Below, piece by piece: positions 23,119-31,617 of a stretch of 33,571 bases of DNA. A program made the translations under genes and the position numbers. Origin of the DNA: JACKBJ01 sp964549495. Its GTDB lineage: Bacteria > Chloroflexota > Anaerolineae > Epilineales > Epilineaceae. Within the stretch, counting starts at the first letter, position 1. Every line of letters begins with the position of its first letter. Location of the stretch: positions 1-33,571 of the forward strand of contig CAZJWJ010000055.1 of NCBI GenBank assembly GCA_964549495.1. The letters are read 5' to 3'. Below the pieces are notes generated by a model. The model saw only the letters and a list, made by a program, of their open reading frames with translations. It was not told the origin of the DNA and searched no databases.

Positions 23119-24091
23119 GGCGGGCCGGCCCCGGGTCGAAGGCCGAGCCGCGGGCCACGAAGACGTCCTCGAGCGTAGGCGCGATCGGGCGCAGCCGCTG
23201 GCAGCTCAGCCCGGCATCGCGCAAGGCGCCCGGGATCGTCGCCCGTGCCGCTTCGCGATCCCCGACCACCAGGTGGTAGCGATCGCCGAAGACCAGCACG
23301 TCCTCTACTTCCGCGTCGGCCAGGACGACCTCGCGCACCCGCGAGCGCGGACCATCGGCCTGCAGCTCCAACAGACGGCCGTCCATCGGGCGGGTGAAGT
23401 CGCGCGGCCGGCCCTCGGCTACCAGCCGGCCCTCGCGCATCAGGCCGATGCGCCCGCAGCGGGCCGCCTCGTCCATGTAGGCCGTCGAGACCAGCACCGC
23501 CGCGCCCTCGGACAGCACGCGGGCGATCAGCCGCCACAGGTCGCGCCGCGTGACCGGGTCCAGGCCGACGCTCGGCTCGTCCAAGAGCAGCACCGGCGGG
23601 CGGTGGATCAAGGCGCAGGCCAGGCCCAGCTTCTGCTTCATGCCTCCGGAGAGCCGTTCGGCGCGGCGGTCCTCGAAGCCGGTCAGGCCGACGAAGTCCA
23701 GCAGCTCGGCGGCGCGCTCGCGGCGGGCCGCTCCGGCCAGGCCGCGCACCTCGCCGAAGAAGTTCAGGTTCTCGGCCACGGTCAGCTCGCCATAGAGGCT
23801 GAAGCGGCCGGCCAGGTAGCCGATCTGGGCCCGGGCCGCCTCCAGCGCCCCGTCCAGCGGATACCCGCCGATGCTGGCGCGACCCGCGTCGGCCTTCAGG
23901 GCGCCGACCAGGAGGCGCATCAGGGTGGTCTTGCCGGCTCCATCGGCCCCGAGCAGGCCGTAGACCTCGCCGGGCTCGACGCGTAGGTCGAGGTCGACCA
24001 CCGCCTCGCGATCGCCGAAGCGCTTGGACAGACCGACGGCCTCGATGGCCGCCGGCCGGCCCGCCTCCGGGCCCCGCGCCGGCTCAGTCAT
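23111..24091 (-). CDS. ABC-2 exporter ATP-binding protein (first ATPase of the operon)
   Basis: This encodes 326 residues. Walker A is GADGAGKTTLMRLL, the signature is a normal LSGGMKQKLGLA, and Walker B is LLLDEPSVGLDP. The segment after it has STAYMDEAARC, in which the usual switch His is replaced by Ala. Its weak switch and the other ATPase's altered signature would complement each other in an asymmetric heterodimer. A C-terminal accessory domain follows from about residue 235. The ATG at 24091 overlaps the HlyD stop by 8 bases (ATGACTGA), the same kind of overlap as at the next junction. It acts at the inner face of the membrane, powering the permease encoded first in the operon. Confidence 0.92.
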   Translation of the reverse strand: MTEPARGPEAGRPAAIEAVGLSKRFGDREAVVDLDLRVEPGEVYGLLGADGAGKTTLMRLLVGALKADAGRASIGGYPLDGALEAARAQIGYLAGRFSLYGELTVAENLNFFGEVRGLAGAARRERAAELLDFVGLTGFEDRRAERLSGGMKQKLGLACALIHRPPVLLLDEPSVGLDPVTRRDLWRLIARVLSEGAAVLVSTAYMDEAARCGRIGLMREGRLVAEGRPRDFTRPMDGRLLELQADGPRSRVREVVLADAEVEDVLVFGDRYHLVVGDREAARATIPGALRDAGLSCQRLRPIAPTLEDVFVARGSAFDPGPARHG

Positions 24092-24854
24092 CGAAGCGCA
24101 GGTCGGCCGGCATGCCCGGCTTCAGGCGGCCGTCCTCGTCCTCGATATCCAGCTCGATGGCGTAGACCGTCGACTTGCGCCCGCTGGCGGTCTGGACGTT
24201 GCGCGGCGTGAACTCCGCCTCCTCGGCGATGCGCCGCACGACGGCGTCGAACTCGCGGTCCTCGAAGGAGTCCACCTCCAGCTCCGCCCCGTCGCCGATC
24301 TCGATCTCGCCGTAGCGGTCCTCGGGCACGTAGACCGTGATGCGCAGCGCATCGAGCAGGCCCAGGCGCAGCAGGGTGGCGCCGGGCATGGTCACCTCGC
24401 CGGGCTCGATGGCCCGGGTCAGGACCGTGGCCGTCACCGGCGCGCGCAGCTCGGCGCGCTCGAGCTGGGCTTCCACCAGGGCCAGGCTGGCCTGGGCCTG
24501 CGCCCGCTGCGCCGTGGCCAATCGCGCCGCCGGACCGGGCTGGGCCGCGGCGGCCCGCAATGCCCGATCGGCCAGCTCTAGCGTGGCCTCGGCCTGCTCG
24601 CGCTGAGCCTCGAGCAGACTGCTGTCCAGACGGACCAGCAACTGGCCGGGCTCGACCTGCTCGCCCTCCTCGACCAGGACCTCCTCGACCCGCCCCCCGA
24701 TCTCGGCCGCCAGGTCGATGTGGGTGGCCTCGATGCTGCCGGAGGCCTCGATGGGCCCGTCCTCGTCGTCTTCGCCCGCGCGCTGCGCGATGACCAGGCC
24801 GATGGAGGCCAGGACGATCAGGACCAGCACGAGGATCACGATGCGTCGGATCAT
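24084..24854 (-). CDS. HlyD-family periplasmic adaptor of the ABC exporter
   Basis: This encodes 256 residues. The N-terminus is a single membrane anchor (RRIVILVLVLIVLASIGLVIA). A split biotinyl-lipoyl-like domain follows: GSIEATHIDLAAEIGGRVEEVLVEEGEQVEPGQ-type motifs before, and APVTATVLTRAIEPGEV after, a coiled-coil hairpin at about 80-135 rich in Ala, Gln and Glu. A beta-barrel domain comes last, ending KPGMPADLRF. Proteins of this family link the inner-membrane exporter to the outside. GAGGTGAT lies about 6 bases before the ATG. The gene lies 29 bases after the permease and overlaps the first ATPase. Its presence suggests a diderm-type or thick-walled envelope, though such adaptors also occur in monoderms. 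Confidence 0.92.
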   Translation of the reverse strand: MIRRIVILVLVLIVLASIGLVIAQRAGEDDEDGPIEASGSIEATHIDLAAEIGGRVEEVLVEEGEQVEPGQLLVRLDSSLLEAQREQAEATLELADRALRAAAAQPGPAARLATAQRAQAQASLALVEAQLERAELRAPVTATVLTRAIEPGEVTMPGATLLRLGLLDALRITVYVPEDRYGEIEIGDGAELEVDSFEDREFDAVVRRIAEEAEFTPRNVQTASGRKSTVYAIELDIEDEDGRLKPGMPADLRFDD

Positions 24855-24883
24855 GTCATCACCTCAAATTCGGGTTCGAAAGC

Positions 24884-26023
24884 TCAGTCCAGCCGCTTGC
24901 GGAAGCGCAGCGCGGCGCCGCCCATGATCACCAGCGCGAAGATCGACAGCGCCAGGACCTCGGGCCAGAGGGCGGCCAGCCCGACGCCCTTGAGCACCAG
25001 CCCGCGCACGATCACCAGGAAGTAGCGCAGCGGGATGGTGTAGCTGGCCCATTGCAGGACGCGCGGCATGGCCTCCAGCGGGAAGAAGAAGCCGGAGAGG
25101 AAGATGGAGGGCAGGTTGAAGAAGAGCGAGGCGATCATCGCCTCTTGCTGGGTGCCGGAGATGGTCGAGATGAAGAGCCCCAGGCCCAGGGTGCTGAGCA
25201 GGAAGAGGCCGCTGAGGGCCAGCAGCAAGGGGATGCTGCCCCGGATGGGGATGCCGAAGATCAGCACGCCGGCCGCCAGCACCTCCAAGGTCCCGACGAA
25301 GCCGATGAGCATGTAGGGCAAGAGCTTGCCCAGCACCAGCTCCCAGGAGCGGATGGGCGTGACGATCAGCTGCTCGACCGTGCCCCGCTCGCGCTCGCGC
25401 ACGATGGCCGTCGAGGTCAGGATGACGGTGAGGAACTGCAGGATCAGGCCGATGAGGGCCGGCACCATATAGTAGGCGCTGACCAAGTCCGGGTTGTACC
25501 AGACCCGGGTGCGCACCTCCAAGGGCGGCCGCGCCAGCCCCGCCGCCGCGCCGCCCCGACTGGCCAGGCGCTCCAGGCTCAGGCGGGCACCGTGGGCCTG
25601 GCCGATGAGGGTGGCGGCGGCCAGGGCGGTGCCGGCCACGGTGGGGTCGGAGCCGTCGATGACGAAGGCCACGTCAGCCGGGTCGCCGGCCACCAGCTGC
25701 CGGGCCAGTCCGGGTGGGATGATCAGCCCGGCGCGCGCGTCCCCGCCGGCCACCAGATCCTCGATCTCGTCCTGGCTATCGGCCTCGTAGGCGATCTGGA
25801 AGTAGTCCGCCGCCCGATAGGTGTCGACGAGGGCCCGCGACTCGGCGCTGCGGTCCTGGTCCCAGACCGCCAGCGGCACCTGGCGCACGTCGTTGGTGGC
25901 CGCGAAGCCCAGCAGGAAGAGCTGGATGATCGGCATGGCGAAGGTCAGCGCCAGCGTCCGCGGGTCGCGCGCGATCTGGATCAGCTCCTTGCGCACGATG
26001 GAGCGCAGCCGAATGCCCGACAA
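24884..26023 (-). CDS. ABC-2 type permease
   Basis: This encodes 379 residues from a TTG at 26023, which has GGGGAGG 7 bases upstream. An ATG at 26044 would add seven residues but has no ribosome site and falls inside a hairpin at 26039-26069. The layout is typical of YbhS/YbhR permeases: one span at about 24-42 (ALTFAMPIIQLFLLGFAA), a long extracytoplasmic loop at about 45-205 (VPLAVWDQDRS, GLIIPPG, FVIDGSDP, VRTRVWYNP) and five spans in the C-terminal half. RERERGTVEQLIVTPI is the conserved coupling helix region and IFLSGFFFPLEAMP lies late. Only one permease is present where related operons often have two, so it should form a homodimer. This is the first gene of the operon. Confidence 0.92.
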   Translation of the reverse strand: MSGIRLRSIVRKELIQIARDPRTLALTFAMPIIQLFLLGFAATNDVRQVPLAVWDQDRSAESRALVDTYRAADYFQIAYEADSQDEIEDLVAGGDARAGLIIPPGLARQLVAGDPADVAFVIDGSDPTVAGTALAAATLIGQAHGARLSLERLASRGGAAAGLARPPLEVRTRVWYNPDLVSAYYMVPALIGLILQFLTVILTSTAIVRERERGTVEQLIVTPIRSWELVLGKLLPYMLIGFVGTLEVLAAGVLIFGIPIRGSIPLLLALSGLFLLSTLGLGLFISTISGTQQEAMIASLFFNLPSIFLSGFFFPLEAMPRVLQWASYTIPLRYFLVIVRGLVLKGVGLAALWPEVLALSIFALVIMGGAALRFRKRLD

Positions 26024-26038
26024 TTCCAAACCTCCCCA

Positions 26039-26069
26039 CCGCATCGCGAGCCAAGAAGGCTCGATGCGG
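26039..26069. promoter_or_regulatory. inverted repeat just upstream of the ABC exporter operon
   Basis: CCGCATCG-C-GAGCC at 26039-26052 pairs with GGCTCGATGCGG at 26058-26069 around an AAGAA loop. This gives a 12-bp stem with a single unpaired base. It lies 16 bases before the preferred start codon. It may be the operator of a drug-responsive repressor encoded elsewhere, or an RNA hairpin in the leader. No promoter boxes are clear. Confidence 0.5.
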
Positions 26070-26212
26070 GAGCCGGGGTCCCTTCACGGGGCGGTGAGCG
26101 CGGTGGCTCTCGCGTGGGCCGCGGCGATCGACGTGGGTGGGCGCATTCTAGGCCGGCTCGAGGTCACGAGCAAGACCGTTGTCCATATGACCGTGGGACA
26201 AGGAGCGAGCCC

Positions 26213-29200
26213 TTACCTACGTTCGAGCAGGAAAGGCATGAAGAGCGTGTGGCGTGGGGGCTCGGATCGAAGAATGGTCTCGATGGCCAACTCGTGGCCG
26301 TCTACGGTTGGCAGGAGCACCGTGAGGGTGCGCAGGTCCTCGAAGGTCCAGTCGCGAATGGGCGGAAGATCGGCCGGCGCCAGGCCGAAGCGCCCGTCGG
26401 GCCCGCTCTGCAGATCGATGGTCAGATCGCGTCCGTCCAGCAAGTCGAGCTCGACGACGAGCGGCCGATCCGGTGGTGCCTGGCCGATGATGCCGATCTC
26501 GCTCGAGAAATCGAAGTTGAAAGGCTCCAGCAATAGCTCGGCTCGGTCGTTGGTCGCCTGCGCGATGACGCGGTCGCCGGGTAGGGCGTGGACGGTCGTC
26601 GACGCGTCATCGGCCCAGCCTGCCTCGAGGATGCCGCGCGCATCGACGCGGACCGACCGGGTCGCGCGCAGGCGACCCTCCGAATCGGTCAAGGCCAAGT
26701 CGACTGGGTCCAGCGCTTGGCCGATCCCTTCCACGCGGTCCGAATGGAGATGCACACGCAAGCGCAGCCGGCCCAGGTAGCGGGACCAGCGGTGGCCCGA
26801 GCGGTCGAAGAAGGCCACCTCGACACCGTGACCCGGGCGGATGGCGTCCAGGCGGGTGTCGAATCTGCCTTGCAGTGTGGTGGTGCCGTAGGTGGAGAAG
26901 GCCGGCGGCTCGTCTCCCGCGAAGCAGCTCGCGCCGGCGGTCGATCGCTGCGAGACGTAATAGTCGGAGCGCGACGGCCCGATGCCTTCGATCTCCGCCG
27001 CGGCCAGGCCCCGGCCGGGACCGGATGGCTCGTGCCAGCGAGCGGTCGCTTCGATCCGAGGGATCGGGAGATCGATGTCCGTCCTACCGACCTCGCCCCG
27101 AATCGTCTGGCCGGACCGGGTCTCGAGCGGCCCTTGTGCTCCGCCGAGAACCAGTTCGAAACGACCCTCGCGATCGACCTGTCCACGCGCCCTCGCCAGT
27201 TCGACGCCCGCGTCGGAGGTCGCGATCAGATCGACCGGATCCCCCGGGTTGCCGTAACCGCAGACCGTGTTGGTTCCATGCATCAGGTTGATCATCGGGA
27301 TGGTGGATCCGCGTTCCAAGACATGCCCGCTCGGCAGCGCGACCCGTGCTTCGAGGCGCAGGCCGGGCGTCAAGGAGAGCGGGGCCGGGACGCCTGGCGG
27401 ATACTCGAAATCGGCCGCATCGACGCGATATCGACCGCTCGGATCCACCGTCGCTTGCGCGCTACCCGCGAAGCCCGTCATGTCTCGGCGACGAAAACCG
27501 GCCGCTCCCGCGCCGAGAACCAGGCGGCCCTGACTCGGAGCCCACCCTTCGATCTGTCCCGAACCCGGGTCGATCTCGAGCTCCAAGCGCGGGATCGTCA
27601 AGCGGCCGATCGGGCCACCGCTCGCGCTCACGATCAGCTCGTCTCCCGTCTGTGGCGCGAGCCACCGACCGTCGCGCTCGAGCAGGACATCGAAGCTCCC
27701 GTCCCGAGCGGACGTGGTGAGCATCTCTGCGCGGATGTCGGATGCGGACCGCAGGATCACGCGCAGCTGGCTGTTCGGCGGGCCGGCGCCGCGGATCCTG
27801 CCCGAGTCCAGATCGACCACCAGCCCGCCCGCGATCCTGCTGAACCGAACGTCGATGGCGTCATCGGTGGTGTAGTCTCCGAAGATCCGATCGTTGAAGC
27901 GCAGAGGAAAACGCTCGGCGAAGTCCGCTACGAAGCGTCCGTCCGCATCGCTGGTCACCTCGACCACGGGAGATCGTTCGCTGGGTTGACCGGGTCCCTG
28001 CTCCCGTTCGGCTCCGAGCTGGACGGACTGATGGGGTCGATCGATGCGCCCATCCACCCGATCGGCATCCACATCGATGGCCAACTGTAGGTCGGGCACG
28101 CCGAGCTCCCGGGTCTCGGTTCCGACCTGTAGTTGCACGCGATCTCCAGGGCTGGGCAGGACGGCGAGCCCGGTGATGTCGACGAAGCCGCATTTCCAAC
28201 TGGCCACGGGGCTGCCCGAGCTGGAGGGGAAGGGATGTTCACAGCGCCCGACCGTCGCGCCCGAGCGATCCTGCAACTCGGCATGGACTGTCCTCCCCGT
28301 TGGCGCGGTGCCGGACAAGCGCGGCAGGGGTTGGGTGAGGTCCCATGCCATGCGCAAGGCCGCCCAGTGCAGCTCGAGGACGTCGCCGCCACCCTCCGCA
28401 AAGGTCAGCGTTCCCGCCATTCCCGGGTGCAGTGCGACGGGCAGTTCGAATCGACCGCGATCGTCGACCTCGGTCGAGCCGATCGGAGCCTGCTGGGGGA
28501 TCTCGATGCTGGCATCCACCCGCCAGAGCGGTGGGCCCTGTCCGCGGAGCCGGTCGCCTTCGGCATCCGCGATCGCGGACATGTCCGGGATGACGAGCTG
28601 CTTGGGATCGCCGAGCTGACCCACGTCGATCAGGATGCGGTCGCCGGGCAGGATGTGCTCGGCGGTGCCGATGCCATAGCCCACGAAGCGCAGGAAGAAG
28701 GTTCCGGAATCCGTCGAAGGGGTGGTTCCCATCGCTCGCGGTCGACCGGCAGGGTCCTCCAGCGTCACGGTGATCGGCTGGCGAGGGTTCACGGTCCCGG
28801 ATACCTCCGACCCGAAGACCACGGCCCGCAGTGTCGGGAGCACCAAGTGGCTACGAATCCACACCCCGCGAATGGGTTGATGGATGAGGCGGACGGTCCA
28901 ACCAGGTTCGACTTGCAACCCGTCGGGCAAGGCGACGGAGAAGGACCCTTCCGCATCCGTTTCCAGCATACGAGCGAAGCCACCGCCGCGGAGGATCTCG
29001 CGAAGTGGACCCAGTTGCAGCACGACCATGGAGTCCGCCGGTCCGATCCCCGTGACTTCGCGGTCTCCGACCGCAGCGCGGGCCCGGAGTTCTGGAATCG
29101 TGACCACCGCGTCCATCGGCCGCCGGCCGGTCGGTCCCTCCATCGTGATCGAGATGACGGTCCCGCTACTCAGGCGTGGCGCGGGCAGGGACCAGGCAGG

Positions 29201-29971
29201 CGCCGAATCGCCGCCGTCGAAATGCGCCAATGCAACCTCCTGCTGCCCGGATGTCGCGGAGGCGATCTCGGCGGTCACGAGGGTGCCGGCGGAGGCGACT
29301 CCTCGGAGTTCGCGTTCGTCCAAGGCGATCTCGACTGTGGCCTTGCCGAAGGCGATGTCGAACTGGTTCCCGTCCTGATCGAACATGCGCGCGAAGCCGG
29401 TCTCACCGGGATTCGGTACGGGGCCCATCGGAAGCGGCAAGTCCCACCGCCCGTCCGAATCGGTGATCGCCCGCCCCAGCGGTTGCTGGCTGCCGTTGGG
29501 CTCGCCCCAATACACTTCGACTTCGCTGGAGGGGGTCGATCGGCCTTCCAGTCCGTTTGGGTCGATCGTGATGTCGACCGAGAACGGCGGTAGCATCAAG
29601 CTCGTCGGCGCGGTACCGGCCGTCATGAACTCGAGCCGATCGCCCGGGCGGAGCCATGCGTCGCTTGTATCGCCCAGCGCTCGGAGTCGCAGGTGAACGG
29701 TACCCGCGCGCGCATCCGAGCGCCCTTCACCCCGCGCCCGCAGCTGCCCGGCGGCATCGTAGCGGGACACATCCACGAAGACGCCGGCGGGGGCCTCGCA
29801 GTCCAGCCGGTCGTGATAGAGCATGATCCGACAGGTGATGTCCGCCATGGGTCCCGCCGCGATCTTCCTGCCATCCCGTATGGCTGAAGTGCCGAGCGTC
29901 AAGCTGACCATAACGAGCACGAAGAGAGCAGGGTTTCGAACAAGCGGACTCCAGCGCGGAAGCGATGTCAT
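26213..29971 (-). CDS. large exported protein of about 13 tandem beta-sandwich modules
   Basis: From ATG 29971 (AGGGAG 10 bases upstream) this encodes 1252 residues; a longer frame to 30058 adds a non-signal stretch. A signal peptide covers about 1-30 (PALFVLVMVSLTLGTSA). The rest repeats a module of about 85 residues whose clearest mark is a D-x-x-G-[RST]-[FWY] turn, seen near 173, 339, 421, 505, 677, 757, 845, 935, 1033 and 1191. Weaker versions occur near 255, 590 and 1110. Each has an I-x-G-x-G-P-P-type lead-in and often a PGDR strand. This looks like an Ig-like or carboxypeptidase-regulatory-like array on the cell surface. The end, HTLFMPFLLERR, resembles the Phe/Leu-Pro tail seen in many exported Chloroflexota proteins. 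No catalytic domain is seen. Confidence 0.85.
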   Translation of the reverse strand: MTSLPRWSPLVRNPALFVLVMVSLTLGTSAIRDGRKIAAGPMADITCRIMLYHDRLDCEAPAGVFVDVSRYDAAGQLRARGEGRSDARAGTVHLRLRALGDTSDAWLRPGDRLEFMTAGTAPTSLMLPPFSVDITIDPNGLEGRSTPSSEVEVYWGEPNGSQQPLGRAITDSDGRWDLPLPMGPVPNPGETGFARMFDQDGNQFDIAFGKATVEIALDERELRGVASAGTLVTAEIASATSGQQEVALAHFDGGDSAPAWSLPAPRLSSGTVISITMEGPTGRRPMDAVVTIPELRARAAVGDREVTGIGPADSMVVLQLGPLREILRGGGFARMLETDAEGSFSVALPDGLQVEPGWTVRLIHQPIRGVWIRSHLVLPTLRAVVFGSEVSGTVNPRQPITVTLEDPAGRPRAMGTTPSTDSGTFFLRFVGYGIGTAEHILPGDRILIDVGQLGDPKQLVIPDMSAIADAEGDRLRGQGPPLWRVDASIEIPQQAPIGSTEVDDRGRFELPVALHPGMAGTLTFAEGGGDVLELHWAALRMAWDLTQPLPRLSGTAPTGRTVHAELQDRSGATVGRCEHPFPSSSGSPVASWKCGFVDITGLAVLPSPGDRVQLQVGTETRELGVPDLQLAIDVDADRVDGRIDRPHQSVQLGAEREQGPGQPSERSPVVEVTSDADGRFVADFAERFPLRFNDRIFGDYTTDDAIDVRFSRIAGGLVVDLDSGRIRGAGPPNSQLRVILRSASDIRAEMLTTSARDGSFDVLLERDGRWLAPQTGDELIVSASGGPIGRLTIPRLELEIDPGSGQIEGWAPSQGRLVLGAGAAGFRRRDMTGFAGSAQATVDPSGRYRVDAADFEYPPGVPAPLSLTPGLRLEARVALPSGHVLERGSTIPMINLMHGTNTVCGYGNPGDPVDLIATSDAGVELARARGQVDREGRFELVLGGAQGPLETRSGQTIRGEVGRTDIDLPIPRIEATARWHEPSGPGRGLAAAEIEGIGPSRSDYYVSQRSTAGASCFAGDEPPAFSTYGTTTLQGRFDTRLDAIRPGHGVEVAFFDRSGHRWSRYLGRLRLRVHLHSDRVEGIGQALDPVDLALTDSEGRLRATRSVRVDARGILEAGWADDASTTVHALPGDRVIAQATNDRAELLLEPFNFDFSSEIGIIGQAPPDRPLVVELDLLDGRDLTIDLQSGPDGRFGLAPADLPPIRDWTFEDLRTLTVLLPTVDGHELAIETILRSEPPRHTLFMPFLLERR

Positions 29972-30121
29972 ATCGTGGCGTCTCCCTGAAGCCCAATCGA
30001 TCGTTCGGGCCGATCGCAAAACCAGCATCGCAAGCGACGACGAGTCAGGCGGCACCAAGATACGCGCCAGAGCTTAATAGCGGACGAACACCGGATGTGA
30101 CTCGAGGTCGTTCGTAGGTCA

Positions 30122-30319
30122 GTGTGGCGGCAAGGCAACCCGCAACCCCCGTTGATCACGGCCCAGATCGCCGCCTACCTCACCCGCCAGAACCAGGACG
30201 CGCTAGAAGACGAGATCGACTCGGATATCGCCCGACTCGAGCGGAAGGTCGAGCAGCTGTCGGCTGCGATCGAGCGGATCGAAGGCGCACTCGGCTCTCG
30301 GGCCACGGAGGAAGAATGA
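30122..30319 (+). CDS. small coiled-coil protein, unrecognised
   Basis: The GTG at 30122 gives 65 residues. A TTG further in, at LITAQIAAYL, would give a shorter protein of about 55 residues. Neither has a strong ribosome site. Residues of about 25-58 (EIDSDIARLERKVEQLSAAIERIEG) have clear heptad spacing and should form a coiled coil. The acidic end suggests a small soluble oligomerising protein. No partner is obvious. It is divergent from the surface-protein gene. Confidence 0.5.
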   Translation: MWRQGNPQPPLITAQIAAYLTRQNQDALEDEIDSDIARLERKVEQLSAAIERIEGALGSRATEEE

Positions 30320-30415
30320 TCGATCGCCCTGTCTTCCCGGTAGCCCGAAGGGACCTGCCCGTCCGCATTGCAGGAGAATCCGGACGATGCATGGGAGCCG
30401 TGGTTGGTCGAGCCC

Positions 30416-30688
30416 TCAGTCTGATGGGAGCCCTAGCAGACTGGCTACCGAGATGTCCTCGTCGATCTCGGGCCAATGGACCCCCTCGCCCTCGCCGATG
30501 AGCTGCCATCTTGCTCGGTCTTCCGGCTTTGCGGCTAGCAAGCGAGGGAACCAAGCCAGCGAAACCGTTAGCTCCCGCCCGTCGGCCAGGGTGACCCGCA
30601 TGGCGGTATCGTCGCAGACCACGTCCACCGCAACCGGTGAAAGGACTCCGGGCGGGGTCTCTTGCTGATCAGGAGTCGACGTGTTCAT
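30416..30688 (-). CDS. DUF2442 family protein
   Basis: This encodes 90 residues. The DUF2442 pattern is plain: MRVTLADGRELTVSLAWFPRLLAA, then WQLIGEGEGVHWPEIDEDISVASLL. Proteins of this family are often encoded next to a DUF4160 protein, and the two are commonly suspected to form a toxin-antitoxin-like pair. Here the partner upstream is only a fragment (30690-30782), one base away. GGAGG lies 6 bases before the ATG, inside that fragment. The biochemical role of DUF2442 is not established. Confidence 0.92.
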   Translation of the reverse strand: MNTSTPDQQETPPGVLSPVAVDVVCDDTAMRVTLADGRELTVSLAWFPRLLAAKPEDRARWQLIGEGEGVHWPEIDEDISVASLLGLPSD

Positions 30689-30689
30689 G

Positions 30690-30782
30690 TCATGCCTCCA
30701 AGCACCGCTCGCGATGCTCTTCCACGATGCGAGTCAATTCGCGCAGTTCCGGTAGATTGTAGCCCTTCGCTCGCGCCAGCAT
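30690..30782 (-). pseudogene. C-terminal remnant of a DUF4160-like gene
   Basis: The frame gives 30 residues, with ARAKGYNLPELRELTRIVEE followed by a charged helix ending LEA and a stop one base before the DUF2442 start. This resembles, from memory, the last helices of DUF4160 proteins, which normally continue to a Trp-containing end. The N-terminal HFHV-type core is absent upstream, where the frame soon hits a stop (30819-30821). I read it as a truncated partner gene. It may still be translated as a short leader that couples DUF2442. Confidence 0.5.
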
Positions 30783-30936
30783 GGAGTGCCTCCGACGGCA
30801 GCGGGAGTAGGCTGTATCCTAACCTCCGCTATACGTCGTTTCGACTTGCATGGTGGGACCGTGGGGGTCGAGTTCTCGGTAACGATCGGATAGAATGGTT
30901 CCGACACGACGCGATGAAGCGATAGGGAGATCGTCC

Positions 30937-31617
30937 ATGTACTCGCGATACGCTTTGCTGATTCTGGCTGCACTGCTTGGCTTCGTGGCGGGCTTTGCTT
31001 CGTCCAGCGACGAGCACGCCACGGCAGGGGCCCGATCCCTGGAACAGGCCACCGATCAGGCCTGGACGATCATCCTGCGCGGCGTGCCCGACGCGGCCGG
31101 CAGTGGGCCCTACGAATGCCAGGGCTGCGACGGGCAGATGACCGGCGCGGATCGCTTTGCCGCGGCCGGCCAGCCCTTGCGGGCGGTGCCGGTGAGCATC
31201 GTTCCCGGCACGGGTTACGAGTACCTTTTCGACCGCGGCGTTCGAGAGAGGGCGTCTTACCCGACCGAGCCGAGCACCGCAACGCCAGGCCCCTCGAGCA
31301 CGCCCTCGCCCACGGCCACTCCGACCGAGCCCCCAGAGCTCTGGGAGGGCATGCTGGAGCCCAGCGCCGGCAGCCCGATCCTGCACGCGCATGCCGTGAT
31401 CGAATCGCCCCCGCCCTACATCGCGATTCTCTTGGAAGATCCACCCGGCTACGCGCGATGCCCGCGCTCGCCTCGCTATGTCTGGATCGACCAGGCCGAC
31501 TTCGACGCCCATCGCGGCAGTCGGCCGGGACGCGGACGTCAGCTCGACCTGCAATGGTCCTTCTGGACCTGCCCGTCCGTGGTGGTGGAGGATCCGGACG
31601 ACATGTGGGTGCCTTGA
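30937..31617 (+). CDS. exported protein with Pro/Thr/Ser-rich linker
   Basis: From ATG 30937 (AGGGAGA 7 bases upstream) this encodes 226 residues. An upstream in-frame ATG at 30895 adds 14 residues before the signal and is unlikely. Residues of about 5-22 (YALLILAALLGFVAGFA) form a signal peptide or anchor. Residues 35-110 include ECQGCDGQM, a CxxC. A linker at about 114-140 is a run of Pro, Thr and Ser of the kind common in exported Chloroflexota proteins. The last part has three cysteines and an RYVWIDQADFDAH stretch. No family is recognised. The stop overlaps the start of the beta-propeller gene, so the two are probably a surface-protein pair made from one transcript. Confidence 0.75.
   Translation: MYSRYALLILAALLGFVAGFASSSDEHATAGARSLEQATDQAWTIILRGVPDAAGSGPYECQGCDGQMTGADRFAAAGQPLRAVPVSIVPGTGYEYLFDRGVRERASYPTEPSTATPGPSSTPSPTATPTEPPELWEGMLEPSAGSPILHAHAVIESPPPYIAILLEDPPGYARCPRSPRYVWIDQADFDAHRGSRPGRGRQLDLQWSFWTCPSVVVEDPDDMWVP

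Noticed and set aside
26588..29593. Two long plus-strand frames of about 500 codons each
   Set aside because: They are antisense to the modular exported protein, which has a signal peptide and regular repeats; the plus readings are Arg/Gly/Asp-rich with no domain.
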